From assembly GCF_000258765.1 (NCBI RefSeq), contig NZ_AJLT01000003.1, positions 93,424-157,423 of the forward strand: a stretch of DNA of 64,000 nucleotides. The letters are read 5' to 3'. Positions 59,255-64,000 of this stretch are shown one piece after another (position 1 is the stretch's first letter; every line of letters starts with the position of its first letter). The translations under genes were made by a program, and so were the position numbers. The notes beneath the pieces are model-generated. The model was not told the origin of the DNA. It did not search any database and saw only the letters and a program-made list of their open reading frames with translations. The stretch comes from Gillisia marina (GTDB lineage Bacteria > Bacteroidota > Bacteroidia > Flavobacteriales > Flavobacteriaceae).

Positions 59255-59689
59255 TTAATTAAACACTTCTAACATATTTCCATTTTTAGTAATCCTATAG
59301 GGTTTCATTGTGTATTGACCACTACCGTTAGTAAGCTCCCCCGTTAGAATATTGTAACTGTTACCATCATTGCAATCACATTTTGCAATAACACCTTCTA
59401 CTCGCAAGCTGGAACATTCATTTAACGGATGGTTTGGATCACTTAATTCAAAGGCGGTGAACTGGGTATTGTTGATATTATAAATAACTACGCCGTTAAT
59501 TCCGGTATTATAAGTAGAGTAACTGTTTCCTGGAAAATTTAAGCTATTGTACTCTGGTAGGTTCAAATTAATATTCAGCCTAAAACTTACATTTATTAAA
59601 TTGGGGTTATCTATTCTATCATTATCATTAGAACTACAGGCGGTTAAAACTATAAGTAGCATTAAAAAACTAATTGCTTTAGATATCAT
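59255..59689 (-). CDS. Lipoprotein with degenerate Rieske-like domain
   Basis: 144 residues with a lipoprotein signal (MISKAISFLMLLIVLTAC, Cys18, then SSNDND). The C-terminal half, with FTAFELSDPNHPLNECSSLR, IAKCDCNDGNSYNILTGELT and YTMKPYRITKNG, resembles the small beta fold of Rieske proteins (CxH...CxxH with a TG-loop), but the exact cluster ligands are not present in the standard spacing. It is probably a non-iron Rieske-like protein. It is divergent from greA, a pairing I recall from other Flavobacteriaceae. Function unknown. Confidence 0.7.
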   Translation of the reverse strand: MISKAISFLMLLIVLTACSSNDNDRIDNPNLINVSFRLNINLNLPEYNSLNFPGNSYSTYNTGINGVVIYNINNTQFTAFELSDPNHPLNECSSLRVEGVIAKCDCNDGNSYNILTGELTNGSGQYTMKPYRITKNGNMLEVFN

Positions 59690-59719
59690 TTTATGTGAAT
59701 TTTGGGCTTGAGAAATATA

Positions 59720-59750
59720 TTGCTTTCAAAATTTAAATTTATTATATTTG
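59720..59750 (+). promoter_or_regulatory. Promoter of the greA leader
   Basis: TTG at 59720-59722, a 20-base spacer and TATATTTG at 59743-59750 match the Bacteroidota consensus. It lies about 200 bases before the greA ATG. Confidence 0.8.
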
Positions 59751-59757
59751 TGTATAT

Positions 59758-59871
59758 AAATCCCGTCTTATGTGGGATTTTTTGTATTTATTAGCAAGAT
59801 TTTGAAATTTAAACGCATATAAAATAGACCTAAATTAGGTTCTCCAAACCCTGTTACTTTTGGGGTTTGGA
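59758..59871 (+). promoter_or_regulatory. Structured leader of greA with terminator-like hairpin
   Basis: Right at the expected RNA start, AAATCCC (59758-59764) pairs with GGGATTT (59774-59780) followed by Ts, a small terminator-like hairpin. Further on are ACCTAA/TTAGGT (59828-59840) and TCCAAACCC (59843-59851) with GGGTTTGGA (59863-59871). The first hairpin is short and could attenuate transcription. No known riboswitch family is recognised. Confidence 0.6.
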
Positions 59872-59953
59872 ATTTATAAAATCACAATACAGTTATAGGT
59901 AAGGAGGAGTGTGAGGTTAATTCCTGTAACTATTATTGATAAACGAGAAAATT

Positions 59954-60430
59954 ATGAGTAAAGTATCTTATTATACAGCTGAAGGATTAAAAAAGCTGAA
60001 AGATGAACTTAATCAATTAAGAGATGTAGAGCGTCCTAAAGCATCTCAGGCTATCGCTGAAGCCCGCGACAAGGGGGATTTAAGTGAAAATGCTGAATAT
60101 GATGCTGCAAAGGAAGCACAAGGTTTGTTAGAAATGAGGATTTCCAAAATGGAAGAAGTAGTTTCTAACGCTCGTATTATAGATGAATCTCAGTTGGATA
60201 CTTCGAAAGCTCTAGTTCATTCCTTGGTGAAAATCAAAAATAAGACCAACGGAATGGAAATGACTTATAAGTTGGTAGCTCAAAGTGAAGCCGATATTAA
60301 AACTGGAAAGATTTCAGTAGAATCACCTATTGGAAAAGGATTATTGGGTAAACAGGTGGGAGATACAGCTGAAATTAGTGTTCCTAATGGCACCATGGAA
60401 TTTGAAGTGCTTGAGATCTGGAGAGAATAA
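59954..60430 (+). CDS. greA: Transcription elongation factor GreA
   Basis: 158 residues from the ATG at 59954 (MSKVSYYTAEGLKKLKDELN); the frame opened at 59936 adds six residues. The coiled-coil has the RDVERPKASQAIAEARDKGD and LSENAEYDAAKEAQGLLEMR segments with the acidic tip residues that reach the RNA polymerase active site. The C-terminal FKBP-like part ends MEFEVLEIWRE. GreA rescues backtracked polymerase. It is preceded by a long leader with hairpins and followed by a terminator. Confidence 0.97.
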   Translation: MSKVSYYTAEGLKKLKDELNQLRDVERPKASQAIAEARDKGDLSENAEYDAAKEAQGLLEMRISKMEEVVSNARIIDESQLDTSKALVHSLVKIKNKTNGMEMTYKLVAQSEADIKTGKISVESPIGKGLLGKQVGDTAEISVPNGTMEFEVLEIWRE

Positions 60431-60456
60431 CTTTAAATTTTAATAAAGACCATTTT

Positions 60457-60500
60457 AACCTTTTCTGCGCCTTGAAAAAGATGCCATGAAAAGGTTTTTT
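60457..60500 (+). terminator. Intrinsic terminator after greA
   Basis: AACCTTTTC (60457-60465) pairs with GAAAAGGTT (60488-60496) with a 22-base loop and a T6 tail. Confidence 0.7.
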
Positions 60501-60522
60501 AATTATAATTAATACAATAGAT

Positions 60523-60912
60523 ATGTCTACAATTTTTTCTAAAATCATCAGTGGAGAACTTCCATCTTATAAGATTGCCGAAACCGATAAATTTCTTGCC
60601 TTTTTGGATATAAACCCAAATGCTAAAGGACATACGCTATGTATTCCAAAAGAAGAGGTGAATAAACTTTTTGATCTAGATGAAGAAACCTATTTGGAAT
60701 TGATGAATTTCTCGAGAAAAGTCGCGATGGCTTTGGAAGAAGCTGTTCCTTGTAAACGAGTAGGAATGGCTGTCATTGGATTGGAAGTGCCTCATGTGCA
60801 CGTACATTTAATTCCTCTAAACAAAATGAAGGATATGGACTTTAGTAATAAGTTGAATTTTTCGCATGATCAATTTTCGAGATTGGCAGAAGAGATCAAG
60901 GAGAATTTATAA
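60523..60912 (+). CDS. HIT family protein (HINT-like nucleotide hydrolase)
   Basis: 129 residues, MSTIFSKIISGELPSYKIAE start typical of HINT proteins. The histidine triad is in GLEVPHVHVHLIPLNKM (HVHVHL). Members hydrolyse nucleoside phosphoramidates or adenylates. The stop TAA and the next ATG overlap by one base (TAATG), so it is coupled to the thioesterase. Confidence 0.95.
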   Translation: MSTIFSKIISGELPSYKIAETDKFLAFLDINPNAKGHTLCIPKEEVNKLFDLDEETYLELMNFSRKVAMALEEAVPCKRVGMAVIGLEVPHVHVHLIPLNKMKDMDFSNKLNFSHDQFSRLAEEIKENL

Positions 60913-61322
60913 TGGATTATAAAGATTATAAACTCAGCATTGATCTAAGAATAGATTGGAGTGATCTGGACATGTATAAACATGTAAATAATCTTAGTTT
61001 TATAAGATTTATGCAAACGGGAAGAGCGCTTTTTTGGGAAGCCACAGGGCTAACTAAAATTTTTGAAGAAATCAATAAAGGACCAATGGTAGTTTCTACA
61101 CATTGCGATTTTAAAAAATCTTTATATTACCCGGGAACCGCCATTGTAAAAACCAAACTGGCATTTATCAAAAATAGCAGTTTTGGTCTGGATCATGTTA
61201 TTTTAAATGAAAATATGGAAGTATGTGCTGAAGGTCGTGATGTTGCTGTATTTTACGATTTCAATACAAATGAAACCTATACAATCCCAGGTGATCTTCG
61301 GGAAATAATGAAGAAATATTAA
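60912..61322 (+). CDS. Acyl-CoA thioesterase (hotdog fold, 4HBT type)
   Basis: 136 residues. LRIDWSDLDMYKHVNNLSFI carries the catalytic Asp of the 4HBT family, followed by FMQTGRALFWEATGL and MVVSTHCDFKKSLYYPGTAI. Substrate unknown; most relatives cleave medium- or aromatic acyl-CoA. It is coupled to the HIT gene and converges with the sensor kinase, overlapping by four bases. Confidence 0.9.
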   Translation: MDYKDYKLSIDLRIDWSDLDMYKHVNNLSFIRFMQTGRALFWEATGLTKIFEEINKGPMVVSTHCDFKKSLYYPGTAIVKTKLAFIKNSSFGLDHVILNENMEVCAEGRDVAVFYDFNTNETYTIPGDLREIMKKY

Positions 61323-62467
61323 ATCTTTTTTAAGGCTATTTGAAATGTTGTTCCCTTATTCAGCTCACTTTCATAAACCTTAATTTTTCCATTGTGATAC
61401 TCTTCAACAATTCTTTTTGAAAGTGAGAGTCCAAGTCCCCAACCCCTTTTTTTTGTGGTAAAACCCGGATTGAAAATAGTATGATACTTGCTTTTTGGAA
61501 TTCCTTTTCCACTATCCTTTATATAAATGTATACCCAGTGCAAGTCTTGCTTAATTTCTATTAGAAGATTCCCTTTCCCTTTCATCGCATCAATAGCGTT
61601 TCTTACCAAATTTTCGATGGTCCAACTAAATAATGACTCATTTAAATTAACATAAATGGGCTCTTTAGGTGTTGAAAGCTTAAAGTCGATAAGGCGCGAA
61701 CTTCTTGTAAAAAGATAGTTATAACTCTCCTTAGTAGCAATAATGATGTCTGTTTCAGAAAGAATTGGAGTAGAACCTATTTTCGAGAATCTATCGGTAA
61801 TAGTTCTCAACCTTTCTATATCTTTTTCAATTTCAGAAATATAAGACTTATTAACATTTTCCTCTTTCAGAATTTCTGTCCAACCAATTAAAGACGATAA
61901 TGGGGTTCCTATTTGATGAGCAGTTTCTTTTGCCATTCCTGCCCATAATTTATTTTGCTCACTAGACTTCGTGGTGGTATAAAAGAAATAAACCACTCCA
62001 ATAAATAGAAAAATAATTAGCAGCAAACCTATTGGATAGTATTTGATTTTTGTGAGCAATGGCGAATCTCCATAGTAGATCTTATGAACTTGATTTTTTC
62101 CCAAGACCATTTCTATAGGCTCATTTTCCGACTTTAATTTATTGAAATATTCTTCTAATTTTTCCTGATCTCCCCGTGTTTCTATTGGAATATTTAGTCC
62201 GTCTACAATTTCCCCTTTTTCATTTATCCAAATGGTGGGAATAGTTGTGTTGGTGTTAAGAATTCTTAGCGTGAGGTCGATATCGGTATCTCCTGTGGCT
62301 TTATCTAGAAATGCCTGCGCGGCAGCCCATAATTCCATTTTATCACGCTCATCCTGTTTTAAGCGCTCAAAAAAGATAGAGGTGTTCCATAATATAAGCG
62401 CTACAATGAGCAGGGAAGAGATAATAATGAACCAACGTGCAAAGTTTCGTTCGTTTGTAAAATTCAT
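61319..62467 (-). CDS. Orphan sensor histidine kinase
   Basis: 382 residues. N-terminal TM (WFIIISSLLIVALILWNTSI), extracytoplasmic sensor of about 110 residues, second TM (YYPIGLLLIIFLFIGVVYFF), HisKA with His in MAKETAHQIGTPLSSLIGWT, HATPase with ENLVRNAIDAMKGKGN, DSGKGIPKSK and GWGLGLSLSKRIVEEYHNGK. All motifs intact. No response regulator gene is adjacent, so it is an orphan. I recall it as conserved beside HIT and flavin reductase genes in this family. Confidence 0.92.
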   Translation of the reverse strand: MNFTNERNFARWFIIISSLLIVALILWNTSIFFERLKQDERDKMELWAAAQAFLDKATGDTDIDLTLRILNTNTTIPTIWINEKGEIVDGLNIPIETRGDQEKLEEYFNKLKSENEPIEMVLGKNQVHKIYYGDSPLLTKIKYYPIGLLLIIFLFIGVVYFFYTTTKSSEQNKLWAGMAKETAHQIGTPLSSLIGWTEILKEENVNKSYISEIEKDIERLRTITDRFSKIGSTPILSETDIIIATKESYNYLFTRSSRLIDFKLSTPKEPIYVNLNESLFSWTIENLVRNAIDAMKGKGNLLIEIKQDLHWVYIYIKDSGKGIPKSKYHTIFNPGFTTKKRGWGLGLSLSKRIVEEYHNGKIKVYESELNKGTTFQIALKKI

Positions 62468-62554
62468 GTAGCCTTATTTAGCAGGATTTAAATATAACCG
62501 TTTTCTGTTAATATTATTGTTGAAATACGGTTTTTCATTACTAAGGCTATTCGT

Positions 62555-62562
62555 TACCTTTG
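62555..62562 (+). promoter_or_regulatory. Bacteroidota -7 box for the flavin reductase gene
   Basis: TACCTTTG, an exact TAnnTTTG match, with the ATG only about 15 bases downstream, giving a very short leader. Confidence 0.65.
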
Positions 62563-62576
62563 TGAAAAATTGCTGA

Positions 62577-63455
62577 ATGCTATCTATAGATCCAAAGGAA
62601 ATTAGTACTGGAAAAAGACATCAATATTTACTGGGAGCAATAGGGCCAAGACCCATTGCATTTGCTAGTACTTTAGATGAAAACGACAGACCAAACTTGT
62701 CGCCATTTAGTTTTTTTAACGTGTTTAGCGCAAACCCGCCTATCTTGATTTTTTCTCCTGCAAGAAGAGGTCGGGATAATACTGTTAAGCATACATATTT
62801 GAATGCTAAGGCAACAAAGGAAGCGGTGATTAATATCGTCGATTTTAAGATCGTACAGCAAATGTCACTTTCTAGCACAGAATATCCGGAAGGGGTGAAT
62901 GAGTTTGAAAAAGCTGGTTTTACGATGTTGGCTTCAGATAAAGTGAAGCCTTTTCGAGTAGCGGAATCTCCTGCACAATTTGAATGCAAGATCTTAGAGG
63001 TGAAAGAGCTGGGTGAAGAAGGCGGAGCGGGAAATTTGGTGATTTGTGAAGTGGTGAAAATGCATTTTGATGAAGCCATCTTGGATGCCGAAGGTTTTAT
63101 AGATCAATATAAAATAGATCAGGTAGCGAGAATGGGAGGCAATTGGTACACGAGAGCAAATAAGGGGCTTTTTGAAGTGCCTAAACCTTTATCAACTTTA
63201 GGGATTGGTGTAGATCAAATTCCGCAGGAAATTAGAAATAGCAAGGTCTTAACTGGGAATGACCTTGGTAGACTTGGGAATGTAGAAGTTTTACCTTCCG
63301 CAGAAGAAATAAATGAATTTATAAGCGAGGACAGCAATGCCTCAAGCTTGGTGAAATCTGGAGATATTAAAAAAATCCATACCCAAGCACAAGAATATTT
63401 AGAGAAAGAAGATCCGGCGAAAGCCTGGAAAATATTATTAGCAAAATCAAATTAA
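62577..63455 (+). CDS. Flavin reductase / FMN-binding split-barrel protein
   Basis: 292 residues. The first two thirds are a FMN-binding split barrel (LLGAIGPRPIAFASTLDEND, NLSPFSFFNVFSANPPILIF, NIVDFKIVQQMSLSSTEYPE) of the flavin reductase-like class. The last 90 residues are a less conserved tail (SLVKSGDIKKIHTQAQEYLE). This is a typical flavobacterial architecture; the partner monooxygenase is not in the window. It precedes the DUF3127 gene by one base. Confidence 0.9.
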   Translation: MLSIDPKEISTGKRHQYLLGAIGPRPIAFASTLDENDRPNLSPFSFFNVFSANPPILIFSPARRGRDNTVKHTYLNAKATKEAVINIVDFKIVQQMSLSSTEYPEGVNEFEKAGFTMLASDKVKPFRVAESPAQFECKILEVKELGEEGGAGNLVICEVVKMHFDEAILDAEGFIDQYKIDQVARMGGNWYTRANKGLFEVPKPLSTLGIGVDQIPQEIRNSKVLTGNDLGRLGNVEVLPSAEEINEFISEDSNASSLVKSGDIKKIHTQAQEYLEKEDPAKAWKILLAKSN

Positions 63456-63456
63456 C

Positions 63457-63831
63457 ATGGAAGTAGAAGGAAAAATAAAAATGATTGGTGAAACCCAAAC
63501 ATTTGGAAGTAACGGATTTAGAAAAAGAGAAGTTGTTGTAACAACTGAAGAGCAATATCCACAGCATATTATGGTAGAATTTATACAAGATAAAACAGAT
63601 CTTTTAAATAACTACCAAGTTGGACAACCAGTAAAAATAGGAATCAATTTAAGAGGTCGTGAATGGGTGAACCCACAAGGAGAAACCAAATATTTTAATT
63701 CTATCCAAGGTTGGAGAATAGAGAACTTGCAAGCCGGTAATGCAGCACCGGGGCAAACTCCTCCACCTGCCGATCAATTTGAGCCTGCTCAAGATCTTAA
63801 GGATGAAGATTACGATGATTTGCCTTTCTAG
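63457..63831 (+). CDS. DUF3127 protein with SSB-type acidic tail
   Basis: 124 residues. The N-terminal part is an OB-like DUF3127 fold (MEVEGKIKMIGETQTFGSNG, FRKREVVVTTEEQYPQHIMV, GINLRGREWVNPQGETKYFN). A Pro/Ala-rich linker leads to DEDYDDLPF, the same last residues (DDLPF) as the real SSB at 32487. In SSB this tip recruits replication and repair proteins. This protein may therefore be an SSB-like adaptor, an inference from the tail. It is followed by a strong terminator. Confidence 0.88.
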   Translation: MEVEGKIKMIGETQTFGSNGFRKREVVVTTEEQYPQHIMVEFIQDKTDLLNNYQVGQPVKIGINLRGREWVNPQGETKYFNSIQGWRIENLQAGNAAPGQTPPPADQFEPAQDLKDEDYDDLPF

Positions 63832-63850
63832 GCGGATTGTAAAGTTATTT

Positions 63851-63898
63851 AAAAGCTGTTTGAAAGTTAATTAATATGAACTTTCAAACAGCTTTTTT
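63851..63898 (+). terminator. Intrinsic terminator after DUF3127
   Basis: AAAAGCTGTTTGAAAGTT (63851-63868) pairs perfectly with AACTTTCAAACAGCTTTT (63879-63896) followed by Ts, an unusually long 18-base stem. Confidence 0.95.
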
Positions 63899-63956
63899 TA
63901 TTTAATATATTAGAGGTTAGTTTATGTTCTCGTCTGAATTTTACTGTTTAGTAGGA

Positions 63957-63985
63957 ATGTCAGGTTGAGCGTAGTCGAAACCTCC
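63957..63985. repeat. Dispersed flavobacterial intergenic repeat
   Basis: GTCAGGTTGAGCGTAGTCG followed by AAACCTCC, with AGGTT and AACCT as inverted ends. Motifs of this wording are scattered between genes in many Flavobacteriaceae. Related in style, not identical, to the repeats at 11042-11255. Confidence 0.6.
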
Positions 63986-64000
63986 TTATTAAGCTAAAAA

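Noticed and set aside
61319..62467. A response regulator partner for the orphan kinase among its neighbours
   Set aside because: Neighbouring genes encode a thioesterase, HIT protein, flavin reductase and DUF3127; none has a REC domain.

Overview
The window is AT-rich chromosomal DNA from a member of the Bacteroidota, almost certainly family Flavobacteriaceae. The evidence is: SusC/SusD and other TonB-dependent receptors, the gliding genes gldE and gldD, DUF4270, DUF3127 and DUF4199 proteins, a long L21 fusion protein, a PcrB/GGGP-synthase homologue, and promoters of the Bacteroidota form TAnnTTTG (often with an upstream TTG). The gene set (Mrp antiporter, thiamine uptake, gliding) fits a marine Gramella/Gillisia-like organism, but the genus is inference. 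No rRNA, tRNA, CRISPR array, prophage or insertion sequence was seen.

Layout. 1-1525: pantothenate genes panC-panD with a cut-off membrane protein. 1597-5882: a short GT5-like protein, a DUF4270 lipoprotein and glmS. 5974-8731: a TonB receptor. 9035-10920: atpD-atpC, then a repeat-rich gap. 11340-13113: an M61 peptidase. 13247-19032: a full mrpABCDEFG Na+/H+ antiporter operon. 19041: mgtC. 19505-26276: a biotin locus (bioF, DUF2007, bioD, bioA, SET protein, ketoacyl synthase, bioB), followed by two tandem cupin/JmjC-like genes, recX, a secreted protein, RNase G, a 29-codon basic protein and HU. 31314-34907: mutY-ssb-gldE-gldD. 35040-39327: a SusC/SusD pair. 39516-43861: an EamA transporter and two M16 peptidases. 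44052-45923: DUF4199, rplU-rpmA, DUF2007. 45995-48740: ahcY, a phosphopantetheinyl transferase and a GGGPS homologue. 48816-52181: thiamine-binding protein, PnuC, NadR-like kinase, DUF4301 and ArfB-like genes. 52376-56619: a PepSY-like secreted protein, an NtrC-type response regulator and a hybrid kinase. 56706-59130: a TPP riboswitch and a thiamine-type TonB receptor. 59255-63831: a Rieske-like lipoprotein, greA, HIT, thioesterase, an orphan kinase, a flavin reductase and DUF3127.

The most striking feature of the raw sequence is that thirteen one-base lesions break otherwise intact genes: mrpA, mrpB, mrpD, mutY, bioB, DUF2007, DUF4301, the response regulator, the hybrid kinase (twice), the signal peptides of a TonB receptor and of the M61 peptidase, and the 29-codon basic gene. 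In each case adding or removing one base restores a full-length protein with a whole number of codons. Seven are extra bases in A/T runs and six are missing bases. Homopolymer sequencing error is the simplest explanation. The T9 tract in the TonB receptor signal peptide is the best candidate for real phase variation.

How the genes work together: two cofactor systems stand out. The biotin locus carries its own ketoacyl synthase and a SET-domain protein but no visible bioC or bioH. Thiamine salvage is split between a TPP-riboswitch-controlled outer-membrane receptor and a separately promoted thiamine-binding/PnuC/kinase operon about 8 kb away. Pantothenate synthesis, a phosphopantetheinyl transferase and S-adenosylhomocysteine recycling add further cofactor metabolism.
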